Positions 50,737-60,384 of a DNA stretch of 64,000 bases are shown here, one piece after another; within the stretch, counting starts at the first letter, position 1, and each line of letters begins with the position of its first letter. Source of the stretch: Demequina silvatica (GTDB taxonomy: Bacteria; Actinomycetota; Actinomycetes; Actinomycetales; Demequinaceae). The position numbers were made by a program, and so were the translations under genes. The stretch is taken from contig NZ_BBMA01000002.1 of the NCBI RefSeq assembly GCF_000971215.1, forward strand, positions 665,111 through 729,110, written 5' to 3'. Below the pieces are notes generated by a model. That model worked only from the letters and a program-made list of their open reading frames with translations, was not told where the DNA came from and did not search any database.

Positions 50737-52008
50737 ATGATCGACCTCAAGCTCCTGCGTGCCGAACCCGACGTCGTGAGGGAGAGCCAGCGATCCCGCG
50801 GCGACGACCCGGCCGTGGTGGACCAGGTCCTCGAGGCGGACGCCGCGAACCGCGCCGCCCTCAAGGAGTTCGAGGTCGCCCGCGCCGAGCAGAAGGCGAT
50901 CGGCAAGGACGTGGCCCGCGCCCAGGGCGAGGAGAAGCAGGCCCTGCTGGCCCGCACCAAGGACCTCGCGGCGCGCGTCAAGGAGCTGCAGGCGACGGCC
51001 GATGCGGCGTCCGCCCGCGCGGTCGAGCTCGCCCGGTCCCTGGGGAACATCCCCGAGCCGGGCGTCCCGGCGGGCGGCGAGGACGACTTCACCGTGCTGC
51101 GCCACGTCGGATCGCCGCGCGACTTCGCGGCGGAGGGCATCGAGGTGCAGGACCACCTCGCGCTCGGCGAGGGGCTCAAGGCCATCGACATGGAGCGCGG
51201 CGCGAAGGTCTCCGGCGCGCGCTTCTACTTCCTCACCGGCATCGGCGCTCGCCTGGAGCTCGCCGTCCTCAACGCCGCGATGGACCTCGCGTACCGTCGC
51301 GGCTTCAGCCCGATGATCACCCCGACGCTCGTGCGGCCCGAGACCATGGCGGGCACCGGCTTCCTGGGCAAGCACGCCGAGGAGATCTACTTCCTCGAGC
51401 GCGACGACCTCTACCTGGTCGGCACCTCGGAGGTCGCGCTCGCGGGCTACCACGCGGACGAGATCCTCGACCTCGACGCCGGCCCGCTCCGCTACGCGGG
51501 CTGGAGCGCCTGCTACCGACGCGAGGCCGGGTCCGCCGGCCGCGACACCCGCGGCATCATCCGCGTCCACCAGTTCCACAAGGTCGAGATGTTCGCGTAC
51601 GCGCACGCCGAGGACGCCGCCGCCGAGCACGAGCGGTTCCTCTCGATCGAGGAGGAGATGCTCCAGGCCCTCGAGCTTCCCTACCGCGTGATCGACACCG
51701 CGGCGGGCGACCTCGGCTCGAGCGCCGCCCGCAAGTTCGACTGCGAGGCCTGGCTGCCGTCCCAGCAGCGCTGGATGGAGGTCACCTCCACCTCGAACTG
51801 CACCACCTACCAGGCTCGTCGCCTCAACACGCGGGAGCGCGTCGAGAACGGCACCGCGCCGGTCGCCACCATCAACGGCACCATCGGCACCACGCGCTGG
51901 CTGGTCGCCCTGCTGGAGAACCACCAGCAGGCGGACGGTTCGGTGCGCGTGCCGGAGGTGCTGCGCCCGTACCTCGGCGGCCTCGAGGTCCTCGAGCCGG
52001 TGCGCTGA
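50737..52008 (+). CDS. serS: Seryl-tRNA synthetase
   Basis: 423 residues, normal for bacterial SerRS. The N-terminal 110 residues form the coiled-coil tRNA-binding arm (start [22 protein letters not shown]). The class II core has motif 2 ([15 protein letters not shown] then [11 protein letters not shown]) and motif 3 ([15 protein letters not shown]), with [15 protein letters not shown] between. It charges tRNA-Ser, two of which lie 9 kb downstream. Leaderless, with TAGACT seven bases ahead of ATG. Start is fixed by the conserved MIDLKLLR. Confidence 0.98.
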   Translation: MIDLKLLRAEPDVVRESQRSRGDDPAVVDQVLEADAANRAALKEFEVARAEQKAIGKDVARAQGEEKQALLARTKDLAARVKELQATADAASARAVELARSLGNIPEPGVPAGGEDDFTVLRHVGSPRDFAAEGIEVQDHLALGEGLKAIDMERGAKVSGARFYFLTGIGARLELAVLNAAMDLAYRRGFSPMITPTLVRPETMAGTGFLGKHAEEIYFLERDDLYLVGTSEVALAGYHADEILDLDAGPLRYAGWSACYRREAGSAGRDTRGIIRVHQFHKVEMFAYAHAEDAAAEHERFLSIEEEMLQALELPYRVIDTAAGDLGSSAARKFDCEAWLPSQQRWMEVTSTSNCTTYQARRLNTRERVENGTAPVATINGTIGTTRWLVALLENHQQADGSVRVPEVLRPYLGGLEVLEPVR

Positions 52009-52072
52009 GACCCGCCGTGCCCGTTCACCCGACCGTCACCCGTGCGTGGCCGGCCGTGCCGTCGCACCGTCG

Positions 52073-52078
52073 TAGGGT
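52073..52078 (+). promoter_or_regulatory. -10 box (TAGGGT) for leaderless HAD gene
   Basis: TAGGGT six bases before ATG 52085, no Shine-Dalgarno between. Confidence 0.5.
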
Positions 52079-52084
52079 CGAGCC

Positions 52085-52939
52085 ATGAACGATCGCGAGC
52101 TCCGCCCGCCGCTGTCCCCGGACCTGTGGCGGCTCGTGGGCCTCGACATCGACGGCACGCTCATGCACTGGGGCGGGGAGATCTCGCCCGCCGTCGCGGA
52201 CGCGGTCGAGCGCGCGCGCATGTGCCGCAACCACGTCATCCTCGCGACCGGCCGCAACATCCTCGGGATGATGCCCGTCGCGCAGCGCCTGGGCATCCGC
52301 CGCGGCTGGGCCGTGTGCTCCAACGGTGCCGTCACCGTCCGGCTCAACCCGGCCTCGCCCGGCGGCTACGACATCGTCGAGAAGGTCACCTTCAACCCGC
52401 GCGCCGCCCTCGAGCTGGTGCGCGACGAGCTCCCCGACGCCTTCTACGCGGTCGAGGACCTCGGGGTCGGCTTCCTGGTCAACCGCGAGTTCCCCGAGGG
52501 GGAGCTGGTGGGCCGCCAGCGCGTGGTCACCGACTTCGACGAGCTCTGCCACGACGAGGCGACCCGCGTGGTCATCCGCGCCCCCGGCGTCGACGTGAGC
52601 CACTTCGACGGCCTGGTCCACCGCATCGGCCTCAACGACGTCACGTACGCCGTGGGCTGGTCGGCGTGGCTCGACCTGACCCCGCCCGGCGTGTCCAAGG
52701 CCTCCGCGCTCGAGACGCTGCGCCGCCAGCTGGGCGTCTACCCCGACCACACGGTCGCGGTGGGCGACGGCAACAACGACATCGACATGCTCGAGTGGGC
52801 CGGGCACTCCGCCGCGATGGGCACCGCGCCCGCCCGCGTCAAGGAGGCGGCGGACGAGGTGGTCGGCTCCGTCGAGGAGGACGGCATCCTCACCGTGCTC
52901 GACCGGCTGATCGACCCCGACCGGCTCGCCGTCCTCTAG
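52085..52939 (+). CDS. HAD-superfamily Cof-type phosphatase
   Basis: 284 residues. HAD motif I is GLDIDGTLM (nucleophile Asp). Motif II is the Thr in LATGRN, and motif IV is VAVGDGNNDIDMLEWAG, with a Cof-type C2 cap between. SKASALETLRRQLG provides the conserved Lys. Such enzymes dephosphorylate sugar phosphates or cofactors such as FMN. The substrate is unknown. Leaderless. Its stop shares CTAG with the stop of the convergent quinone reductase gene. Confidence 0.92.
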   Translation: MNDRELRPPLSPDLWRLVGLDIDGTLMHWGGEISPAVADAVERARMCRNHVILATGRNILGMMPVAQRLGIRRGWAVCSNGAVTVRLNPASPGGYDIVEKVTFNPRAALELVRDELPDAFYAVEDLGVGFLVNREFPEGELVGRQRVVTDFDELCHDEATRVVIRAPGVDVSHFDGLVHRIGLNDVTYAVGWSAWLDLTPPGVSKASALETLRRQLGVYPDHTVAVGDGNNDIDMLEWAGHSAAMGTAPARVKEAADEVVGSVEEDGILTVLDRLIDPDRLAVL

Positions 52940-53892
52940 ACGGTCAGGACCACCTTCCCGAACACCTCGCCCGACTCGAGGGCGCGGTGCGCGTCGGCGG
53001 CGCGCTCGAGCGGGAACGTCGCGTGGACCACGGGTCGCACGCGCGCGGGCACCAGCGGCCACACCTCCTCGCGCACCCGCGCCACGATGGCCGCGCGCTC
53101 GGCGAGCGGCCGCGCCCGCAGCGTGGTGCCCATGACGGTGGCGCGCCTGGCGAGCAGCGCCCCCAGGTCCAGCTCCGCGCGGGCACCCTTCTGCAGGCCG
53201 ATCACCACCAGGCGTCCGCCCGTGCGCAGCGCGCGCACGTTCGCGCCCAGGTAGGCGGCGCCCACCACGTCGAGGATGACGTCCGCGCCGCCCTGCTCCG
53301 CGACACCCGCGGCCCAGTCCTCGCGGTGGTCCAGCGCGACGTCCGCGCCGAGCTCGAGGCAGCGGCGCGCCCGCTCGGCCCCGCCCGCGGTGGCGATCAC
53401 GCGCATCCCGCGCGCCTTCGCGATCTGGATCGCCGCGGTTCCCACGCCGCCCGATCCGCCGTGTACCAGGAGGGTCTCGCCCGCGCGCGCGTCCGCGGCG
53501 TCCAGGTTCGACACCACCGTGCAGCACGCCTCGACCAGCGAGGCGGCCTCGACGTCGCTCACGCCGTCGGGCACGGGCAGCAGCAGCGACGCGTCGACCA
53601 CCGCGCGCTCGGCGTAGCCGCCGCCGGGAAGCAGCGCGCAGGCGCGGTCGCCCGCGCGCCAGGGGGACGATGCGGGGGCCGAGTCGAGCGTGCCCGCCGC
53701 CTCGAGCCCCGGCCAGGACGGCGCCCCCGGAGGGGCCGGATAACGCCCCTGACGCTGCAGGATGTCCGCCCTGTTCACCCCCGCCGCTGTGATCCGCATC
53801 ACAGCGTCATGCGGCCCAGGAGCAGGCATTTCGACATCTGCCAGGGACAATGCCCCCGGATCACCGGGGGAGGTGACAAGAGTGGCTTTCAT
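52936..53892 (-). CDS. NAD(P)H quinone oxidoreductase (zinc-free MDR family)
   Basis: 318 residues from ATG 53892, favoured over the adjoining GTG because CGGAGAAA lies at good spacing. Medium-chain dehydrogenase/reductase of the quinone oxidoreductase/PIG3 type: GVNRADILQRQGRYPAPPG, then the nucleotide-binding LVHGGSGGVGTAAIQIAKA, and VYLGAN-type strand ILDVVGAAYLGAN. No catalytic or structural zinc ligands. Likely reduces quinones with NADPH. One GGACGATGCG repeat is embedded, read as Ala-Ser-Ser. Divergent from the conservon with 173 bases between. Confidence 0.92.
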   Translation of the reverse strand: MKATLVTSPGDPGALSLADVEMPAPGPHDAVMRITAAGVNRADILQRQGRYPAPPGAPSWPGLEAAGTLDSAPASSPWRAGDRACALLPGGGYAERAVVDASLLLPVPDGVSDVEAASLVEACCTVVSNLDAADARAGETLLVHGGSGGVGTAAIQIAKARGMRVIATAGGAERARRCLELGADVALDHREDWAAGVAEQGGADVILDVVGAAYLGANVRALRTGGRLVVIGLQKGARAELDLGALLARRATVMGTTLRARPLAERAAIVARVREEVWPLVPARVRPVVHATFPLERAADAHRALESGEVFGKVVLTV

Positions 53893-54065
53893 CACTTTCT
53901 CCGATTTTCTCCGTCATAGTGCGCCGCCCCTATCCTCTCAACACACATCGCGCACGGATGATGGCTCATGTTCCCCCAGGTGCAGCCGATAACCCAGGGG
54001 AGCAGCCGCTTGAATCCACGCATAGAGGCGTCACGCCTGTGCGGCGGCTCGGGAGGGGAAGGTCC

Positions 54066-57000
54066 ATGCTTCAGAGGCTCGGCATTCGAGGAAAGCTCCT
54101 CGCCGTCGTCATGGTGCCCGTTCTCGTGCTGGTCGCGGCGGTGGCGTACATCTCCGTCACCGCGTCGCGGTCCTACAGCAGCAGCTCCAACGCCGAGCGG
54201 CTGGTGGACACGCTGGGGCAGGCGCGCGAGACGGAGGGCGACCTCCAGACCGAGCGCACGGCCGCCCTCACCTACGTCCACGTGATCCAGGACACGAACT
54301 CGAAGCTCGTGGACGCCCAGGACGAGGTCACCCGGCGGTGGGACACGCTCGCAAGCGAGGTCGACAAGCTCGACTCGCCCGCCGCGGACTCGCTGCTCGC
54401 CTTCGCCGCCGACCAGCTCGGCGGCGCCGGGGCCGACATGCTTCCCGAGGCGCGCGCCGTGAAGATGTCCGCGCCCGAGACCGAGGGCGACTGGGTGGTC
54501 ATGCCGACCGCCGAGGAGGTCGCCGCCATGGACAAGGAGTACAGCGACGCGTCCCGCTCGCTGGACACCATGTCGAACCAGGCGCCCGAGGAGCTCGACC
54601 TCGCCCTCGAGTTCGCCGCGCTCTCCTTCGCCATCGAGCAGGAGGCCGCGTACGCCCACACGCTCTTCTCCGACACCGCCGATCTCCGCGCGACCCTCGA
54701 GGCCACTTTCCCCAAGGTCGACAGCGGCCTGGACGACATCGCCGCCGAGGCCGCGACGGTCGAGGCCAACGAGGACAACGCCGCGGCGCTCGCCTCGGTC
54801 GCCGCCGGCAGCGCGCTGCGCGACTCGCTTCCCGGGGTCCGCGCCGGCGTCCGCTCCGCGACCCTCTCGCCGTCCGCGATCCTCAAGTACTACACCGAGG
54901 TCGTCGACACGTTCGTCGACGCCACCGACGCCGTCGCGCTCGCGGTGCCCGACCGCAACGTCGTCGCGACGCTGCAGGCGTACGGCTCGCTCGACCGCCT
55001 GATCGAGCGCGTCAAGTACGAGGGCGACGCGTTCGACCGCCTCATCCGTCAGGGCGCGTTCGTGACCGCCGAGATCGCGAACACCCGGACCATCGTCGAG
55101 CGGACCCGCCTCGCGCTCGAGGACGCGCAGGCGCGCGGCATCGGCCTGAGCCCCGCGATCGAGGTGCCGGACTTCGGCGCCTCGGCCAGCTCGACCGGAT
55201 CGTCGTTCACCACCATCCAGGGTTCCGTGCTCACCGGCCTCGACTCCGCGCTCGCGACGTCGAGCAACGCCGACTGGCCCGCGAAGGTCCAGCTCGAGCT
55301 CGACCAGTACATCCCGCTCCGCGAGGAGGCGTGGGACCGCACCACGAGCGCCATCTCGGCGAACTCGCGCAACGCGCTCTCCGCGACGTACCTCACCCTT
55401 GCCATCGGTGTCGGCGCCGTCGTCGGCTCGCTGCTCATCGCGTTCGCCATCTCCCGCCGGATCGTCAACCCGCTCCGCCGCCTCACCACGACCGCCTCCG
55501 CGGTCCGTGAGGAGCTGCCCCGCCTGGTGGAGCGCGTCGCGCAGCCCGGTGAGGACGTCGACGTCTCGGAGGTCCAGATCACCGTCGAGTCGCAGGACGA
55601 GGTGGGACGCCTCGCGGAGGCGTTCAACGGCGTCAACGCGGCCACCATCGAGATCGCGCGTGAGCAGGCCGCCCTGCGTGGCTCGATCTCCGAGATGTTC
55701 GTCAACGTCGCCCGTCGCGACCAGGTGCTCCTCAACCGCCAGCTCTCCAGCATCGACGAGATGGAGCGCAGCGAGGACGACCCGGACCGCCTCACGCGTC
55801 TGTTCGCGCTCGACCACCTCGCGACCCGGATGCGCCGCAACTCGGAGTCGCTGCTCGTGCTCGCCGGCATCGACACCGGACGTCGCCTGCGCCGCCCTAT
55901 GCCGCTGTCGGACGTGGTGCGCACCGCATCGTCCGAGATCGAGCTGTACGAGCGCGTCGACCTCGACCTCGTGGTCGACCCCGCGATGCTCGGCCACCAG
56001 GCCCTCACCGCCGCGCACCTGTTCGCGGAGCTGCTCGAGAACGCCACCGTGTTCTCGGACCCCGGCTCTCGCGTGGTGGTCCGCACCGGCCGCACCGAGG
56101 AGGGCTTCACCGTCGAGGTGATCGACACCGGCATCGGCATGACCGAGGCCGAGCTGGTCGAGGCCAACAGTCGCGTGCAGTCCAGCGCCGCCTCCGAGAT
56201 CCTGGGTGCGCAGCGCCTGGGCCTGTTCGTGGTCGGCCGCATCGCCCGCCGCCTGGGCGCGCAGGTCGCGCTGTCCTCGCTCGAGGGCCGCGGCACCGTC
56301 GCGACCGTGTTCCTGCCGTCCGCGCTGTTCGAGGCGCCCGAGGCGACCGCGCCCGCCGCGACGGCCCCGGCCGCCGGGGCGTACGCCCCCACGGCCGTGG
56401 TCGAGGGCGCGAGCCTGTCCGGCCGCGGCGCCGAGGAGCCTGCCGTCACCCCCGCGCCCGTGGCGGTGGCGGAGCCCGAGGTCGCGGCCCCTGCGGTGGA
56501 GGACGACGACTCGATCCCCATGCCTGTGGGGCTCGAGGCGCTCATCGCCGCCGACGCCGCGGCCGCCCCGGTGGTCGAGGAGGTGTCCGGTCCCGAGCTG
56601 ACGTCCGGCACCACCACGGCGGGCCTGCCCACGCGCCGCCGCCGCGACGCCGAGGCACCCGTCGAGGCGCCGGCCGAGCCCGAGCAGACCGGCGTCGGAC
56701 TGCCCGTGCGTGCGACCGCCGACCAGCTCGACGCGCTCGACGCGGAGGCCTCCGCGTTCACGCCCGCCGTCTCGCCCGCCGAGGTGGCGCCGCAGACGCC
56801 GGAGGAGCGCGCGTCCGTGTTCCGCGGGTTCCGTGCCCGCCGCGACGCCGAGCAGCCCGGCGCGGCCGAGCCGCTGCCCGCGGTCGAGCCCCCGGTGATG
56901 GCCGAGGCCATCGCGGACGAGGCGCCGACCGAGCCCGCGGCTCCGGTGCTGCCCACCCGTGCGGCCGGCGGTGCGTTCGCCGCGTACGACGCGTTCCGTC

Positions 57001-58775
57001 GCGCCAGCGAGGCGGCCGCCGAGCAGCCCGCGGCCGCGCCCGAGCCGGCGCCGATGGTCGAGCCCGTGCTCGAGCCGCTGGCCGAGGACGCACCGGTGTT
57101 CGAGCCGGAGCCCGCCTTCGCGCCGGCCTTCGAGCCCGTTGCCGAGGAGCCCGAGGTCGTGGAGCCCGAGGTTGCGGAGCCCGTCGAGGAGCCCGCCCCG
57201 GCGGTCCCCACGTTCTCCATGCCGAAGCTGGCGACCGCCGAGATCCCCGCTGTCACCGCCGAGCAGATCGCCCCGGCCTCGCCGTTCGCGCGGTCGCCGT
57301 ACGGCGCGGCCTTCGCGGGTGCCGAGCAGCCCGCGATCACGCCCGCCCCGCTGACACGCCGCGAGCGTGCGGCCCAGGCGATCGAGCCGCAGCCCGAGCC
57401 GCAGCCCGAGCCGGAGCCCGCGCCGCAGCCCGAGCGGCAGCTGGAGACCCCGGCGGAGTTCGACGCGCTGTCGATCCCGCTGCTCGAGCCCGAGGACGAG
57501 ACGCCCGCTGACGAGGCGATCGTGACCGACGCGCCCGAGGCTGCCGAGGCGCCCGCCCCGGTGATGCCGTGGGCGAGCGTGGCCGAGCCCCGCATCGAGG
57601 CGCCCGCCGCCTGGCCCGTGCCCGGCGCGCAGCCGATCGAGCCCGTCGAGAACGTCTCGCTGGCCGAGACCGACGAGCCCGCGGCGCCCGCGTTCGCGCC
57701 CATCGCCCTGGTCGAGGACCCCGCGCCCGAGGTCGCCGACGCCGTTGCGGCGCCGGAGCCCGAGCCCGCTGCGGAGACCGTGCCCGAGGCGCCTGCCGCG
57801 CCGTGGCTCGACGCCGCCGCGTTCGCCGCGGCCGCCGCCGAGCACGAGCACGCCCGCGAGGCCGCCCGTGTCCACGAGGAGACCATCCCCGAGGCACCCG
57901 CGGTCGAGGACGCGACCCACGGCGGTCCGAGCATCGACGACATCATCGCGGAGGCCTCCGGACACGAGGCGGGCCGCGAGGGCTTCTTCGGCCGCCTGTT
58001 CGGCCGCGGTCGCCGCGACGCCGAGCCGGCAGGCAAGCCGTTCGCCCAGGAGCCCTCCCCGGCGTTCGCTCCCGCGTCCGTCGAGCCCGCGACCCAGCCC
58101 GAGGCGTTCCAGCCCGGCGCCTTCGAGCCCGCGGCGCTGCCCGAGCCCGTGGCGCCGGTCGCCGAGACCGTCGCGACGCCCGAGCCGGTCGCGGCCGAGC
58201 CCGAACGCGCGTGGGCCACGTCCTTCGAGCCCGAGGCGCCCGCCGCGGACGCGACCCAGGACGCCCCGGCGGAGCCGTACACGCCCTGGACCGCCGCATC
58301 GTTCCAGCCCGAGTGGCCGGCCGCAGCGCCGGCTCCTGAGCCCGCCGCCGCCCTCACGCCCGAGCAGCTGGCGGAGGCGCACGGGTGGGAGAGCGCCGGA
58401 GCCTCGGCGCTCGCCGCCGCCGGCGAGGAGTCCGTCGCGCAGTCGTACCAGCCCGTGATCGACACCGAGCACTCCTCGGGTCGGGGCTGGGAGGACGAGG
58501 TCGACCTGACCCGCGCCGCGTTCTCGGAGCTCAGCTCGCTGTCGGAGTCCCGCCCCCGCGTCGAGAAGACCAAGGCCGGGCTCCAGAAGCGTCGCCGCCC
58601 CGAGGCGGCGCCGGTCGAGACGACGCCCCTCGAGGACGAGGTCACCCTCGCCCCCAAGGAGCGCGACGCGGAGGCGGTCCGCAGCCGCTTCAGCAGCTTC
58701 TACTCGGGCACCCAGCGCGCCCGCAGCGACGCTGCCGAGCTCGACCTCCACTCGCCCCAGCCGGCGAACGAGTGA
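54066..58775 (+). CDS. Conservon sensor histidine kinase (CvnA-like) with very long disordered tail
   Basis: 1569 residues from ATG 54066 (GGGAAGG upstream). Helix one at about 10-35, an extracytoplasmic NIT-like domain to about 435 (LQTERTAALTYV near its start), helix two about 438-462, HAMP to about 510. The kinase core follows: N/H-box region RRDQVLLNRQLSSID ... LDHLATRMRRNSESLLVLAG, HATPase motifs ELLENATVFS, DTGIGMTEAE and RLGLFVVGRIARRLG. From about 755 onward the chain is Ala/Pro/Glu-rich and disordered, ending in a conserved-looking VRSRFSSFYSGTQ segment. First gene of a roadblock/DUF742/GTPase set, as in Streptomyces cvn loci. Confidence 0.92.
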   Translation: MLQRLGIRGKLLAVVMVPVLVLVAAVAYISVTASRSYSSSSNAERLVDTLGQARETEGDLQTERTAALTYVHVIQDTNSKLVDAQDEVTRRWDTLASEVDKLDSPAADSLLAFAADQLGGAGADMLPEARAVKMSAPETEGDWVVMPTAEEVAAMDKEYSDASRSLDTMSNQAPEELDLALEFAALSFAIEQEAAYAHTLFSDTADLRATLEATFPKVDSGLDDIAAEAATVEANEDNAAALASVAAGSALRDSLPGVRAGVRSATLSPSAILKYYTEVVDTFVDATDAVALAVPDRNVVATLQAYGSLDRLIERVKYEGDAFDRLIRQGAFVTAEIANTRTIVERTRLALEDAQARGIGLSPAIEVPDFGASASSTGSSFTTIQGSVLTGLDSALATSSNADWPAKVQLELDQYIPLREEAWDRTTSAISANSRNALSATYLTLAIGVGAVVGSLLIAFAISRRIVNPLRRLTTTASAVREELPRLVERVAQPGEDVDVSEVQITVESQDEVGRLAEAFNGVNAATIEIAREQAALRGSISEMFVNVARRDQVLLNRQLSSIDEMERSEDDPDRLTRLFALDHLATRMRRNSESLLVLAGIDTGRRLRRPMPLSDVVRTASSEIELYERVDLDLVVDPAMLGHQALTAAHLFAELLENATVFSDPGSRVVVRTGRTEEGFTVEVIDTGIGMTEAELVEANSRVQSSAASEILGAQRLGLFVVGRIARRLGAQVALSSLEGRGTVATVFLPSALFEAPEATAPAATAPAAGAYAPTAVVEGASLSGRGAEEPAVTPAPVAVAEPEVAAPAVEDDDSIPMPVGLEALIAADAAAAPVVEEVSGPELTSGTTTAGLPTRRRRDAEAPVEAPAEPEQTGVGLPVRATADQLDALDAEASAFTPAVSPAEVAPQTPEERASVFRGFRARRDAEQPGAAEPLPAVEPPVMAEAIADEAPTEPAAPVLPTRAAGGAFAAYDAFRRASEAAAEQPAAAPEPAPMVEPVLEPLAEDAPVFEPEPAFAPAFEPVAEEPEVVEPEVAEPVEEPAPAVPTFSMPKLATAEIPAVTAEQIAPASPFARSPYGAAFAGAEQPAITPAPLTRRERAAQAIEPQPEPQPEPEPAPQPERQLETPAEFDALSIPLLEPEDETPADEAIVTDAPEAAEAPAPVMPWASVAEPRIEAPAAWPVPGAQPIEPVENVSLAETDEPAAPAFAPIALVEDPAPEVADAVAAPEPEPAAETVPEAPAAPWLDAAAFAAAAAEHEHAREAARVHEETIPEAPAVEDATHGGPSIDDIIAEASGHEAGREGFFGRLFGRGRRDAEPAGKPFAQEPSPAFAPASVEPATQPEAFQPGAFEPAALPEPVAPVAETVATPEPVAAEPERAWATSFEPEAPAADATQDAPAEPYTPWTAASFQPEWPAAAPAPEPAAALTPEQLAEAHGWESAGASALAAAGEESVAQSYQPVIDTEHSSGRGWEDEVDLTRAAFSELSSLSESRPRVEKTKAGLQKRRRPEAAPVETTPLEDEVTLAPKERDAEAVRSRFSSFYSGTQRARSDAAELDLHSPQPANE

Positions 58776-58838
58776 CCCCATGACCGCCCCCCGCAACCCC
58801 CAGGCCTTCCGGCCCCGCACCACCCTCAAGGAGCACAA

Positions 58839-59279
58839 GTGACCGCCCTCAGCACCGAGGCCACCAATTTCGGGTGGCTCCTGGACAACTTCGTCGAGTC
58901 TGTGCCCGGCACGCGCCACACCCTCGTGGTGAGCGCGGACGGCCTGCTCATGGCCATGTCGAAGAACCTCGACCGCACGGAGGGCGACACCCTGGCCGCG
59001 ATCGTCGCGGGCATGTCGAGCCTCACGCGTGGCGCCGCGCGCCAGCTGCAGGCGGGCGAGGTGCGCCAGTCGATCGTCGAGATGGACGAGCTGTTCCTGT
59101 TCCTCATGAGCGTCTCGAACGGCTCGGTGCTCGCGGTCGCCGCGGACTCGACCTGCGACGTCGGCCTCGTGGGCTACGAGATGACGCTGCTCGTCTCGCG
59201 CTTCGAGAACGCCCTGACGCCGCAGCTCATCACCGAGATGCGTCAGAACCTCCCGACGGACGGCCAGACGCGGGTCTGA
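58839..59279 (+). CDS. Roadblock/LC7-domain protein (CvnB-like)
   Basis: 146 residues, all roadblock/LC7 domain: NFGWLLDNFVESVPGTRHTLVVSADGLLMAMS, later GMSSLTRGAARQLQAGEV and VLAVAADSTCDVGLVGYEM. In conservons this protein is thought to act with the small GTPase in the manner of MglB/MglA-type regulators. GTG start with AAGGAG ahead, 63 bases after the kinase gene and one base before the DUF742 gene. High-expression style codon usage. Confidence 0.95.
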   Translation: MTALSTEATNFGWLLDNFVESVPGTRHTLVVSADGLLMAMSKNLDRTEGDTLAAIVAGMSSLTRGAARQLQAGEVRQSIVEMDELFLFLMSVSNGSVLAVAADSTCDVGLVGYEMTLLVSRFENALTPQLITEMRQNLPTDGQTRV

Positions 59280-59280
59280 C

Positions 59281-59679
59281 ATGTCCGACGACACGATGCC
59301 GCACGACGGCGAGGAGGAGGCGTACACCGTCAGGCCCTATGCGCTGACCGGTGGACGCGTGAGCGCCGCGAGCTCCGACCTGCCCATGGAGGCACTGGTC
59401 GAGTCGACGGTCGACCCCCAGGCTTCCTCGGGCCTCACGCCCGAGAAGAAGAAGATCCTGCAGCTTGCTCAGGGTCAGTTCCAGTCCGTGGCCGAGCTCT
59501 CGGCCCACACCCGGCTTCCGCTGGGTGTGGTCCGGGTGCTGGTGACGGACCTTGCCGAAGTCAACTATCTGAAGATCCACGTAGGCGGCACGGCCGACGA
59601 CGCGACCACGCACGATGCGTCCGGCGGCCTGTCCCTCAGTCTCCTGGAGAGTGTCCTCGATGGCATCGCAGCCCTCTAA
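59281..59679 (+). CDS. DUF742 protein (CvnC-like)
   Basis: 132 residues. DUF742 features: an N-terminal VRPYALTGGR, then a winged-helix-like part KKKILQLAQGQFQSVAELSAH and LPLGVVRVLVTDLAEVNYLKIH. Third member of the conservon. Function unknown, possibly an adaptor between kinase, roadblock and GTPase. It starts one base after the roadblock stop, and the GTPase start lies inside its last 20 bases. It contains a one-mismatch copy of the dispersed 10-mer. Confidence 0.94.
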   Translation: MSDDTMPHDGEEEAYTVRPYALTGGRVSAASSDLPMEALVESTVDPQASSGLTPEKKKILQLAQGQFQSVAELSAHTRLPLGVVRVLVTDLAEVNYLKIHVGGTADDATTHDASGGLSLSLLESVLDGIAAL

Positions 59680-60262
59680 CGCGGCCGTCGCCGCGCCGGC
59701 GGCCACCACCGCGCCCACCGTCGTGAAGATCGTCATCGCGGGCGGCTTCGCCGTCGGCAAGACCACCTTCATCGGCTCCATCTCCGACATCGACCCGCTC
59801 AACACCGAGGCCGCCATGACCGAGCACTCGGTCGGCGTCGACGACGCGGGCGGCGTCACGGACCGCAAGACCACCACCACCGTCGCCATGGACTTCGGCC
59901 GCATCGCGCTGCCGGGCTCCCTGTGGCTCTACCTGTTCGGCACCCCTGGCCAGGACCGCTTCCTGTTCATGTGGGACGACCTGGTGCGCGGCGCGATCGG
60001 CGCCGTGGTCCTGGTCGACACCGAGCGTCTCGACCAGTGCTTCCCCGCGGTCGACTACTTCGAGGGCCGGGGCATCCCGTTCGTCGTGTGCGTCAACTGC
60101 TTCGACGGCGTGGCCCGCCACACCCTCGAGGACGTCCGCGAGGCCCTCGGCCTGTCCGAGGACACCCCGATCATGTACACCGACGCCCGCGAGAAGGCCG
60201 CCACCAAGCAGGCCCTGATCTCGGTCGTCCAGCTTGCGATGCGCCGCATCCGCAGCCGCTGA
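59660..60262 (+). CDS. Conservon small GTPase (CvnD-like ATP/GTP-binding protein)
   Basis: 200 residues from ATG 59660 (GGAGAG upstream). G1 P-loop GGFAVGKTTFIGS, G3-like LFGTPGQDRF, and NCFD at the G4 position where NKxD is usual. These deviations are shared by the conservon GTPase family. Switches a membrane-associated signalling complex with the kinase, roadblock and DUF742 proteins. Overlaps the DUF742 gene by 20 bases, so the four genes form one operon closed by the strong terminator at 60277-60306. Confidence 0.95.
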   Translation: MASQPSNAAVAAPAATTAPTVVKIVIAGGFAVGKTTFIGSISDIDPLNTEAAMTEHSVGVDDAGGVTDRKTTTTVAMDFGRIALPGSLWLYLFGTPGQDRFLFMWDDLVRGAIGAVVLVDTERLDQCFPAVDYFEGRGIPFVVCVNCFDGVARHTLEDVREALGLSEDTPIMYTDAREKAATKQALISVVQLAMRRIRSR

Positions 60263-60276
60263 ACCCAGCTGAGGCA

Positions 60277-60306
60277 GGCGGAGCCCCCGTTCGCGGGGGC
60301 TCTGCC
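60277..60306 (+). terminator. Conservon terminator
   Basis: GGCGGAGCCCCCG and CGGGGGCTCTGCC arms form a 13-bp stem (one G-T pair) with a TTCG tetraloop, 15 bases after the GTPase stop. Confidence 0.85.
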
Positions 60307-60372
60307 ATGTCCGGGGCGACCCGCGCATCGTCCCCTGCCGAGCCGGTGCGGGGCGGCCGTCCGCGCGCGGGC

Positions 60373-60378
60373 TACCCT
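60373..60378 (+). promoter_or_regulatory. -10 box (TACCCT) for the leaderless gene at 60385
   Basis: TACCCT ends six bases before GTG 60385, no Shine-Dalgarno. Confidence 0.45.
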
Positions 60379-60384
60379 TCTACC

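Noticed and set aside
53892-59327. A very long open frame on the minus strand opposite the conservon
   Set aside because: It is a shadow of the GC3-biased sense genes: low-complexity Arg/Gly/Leu-rich translation, no domain, no start signals, and the sense strand encodes complete, recognisable conservon proteins.
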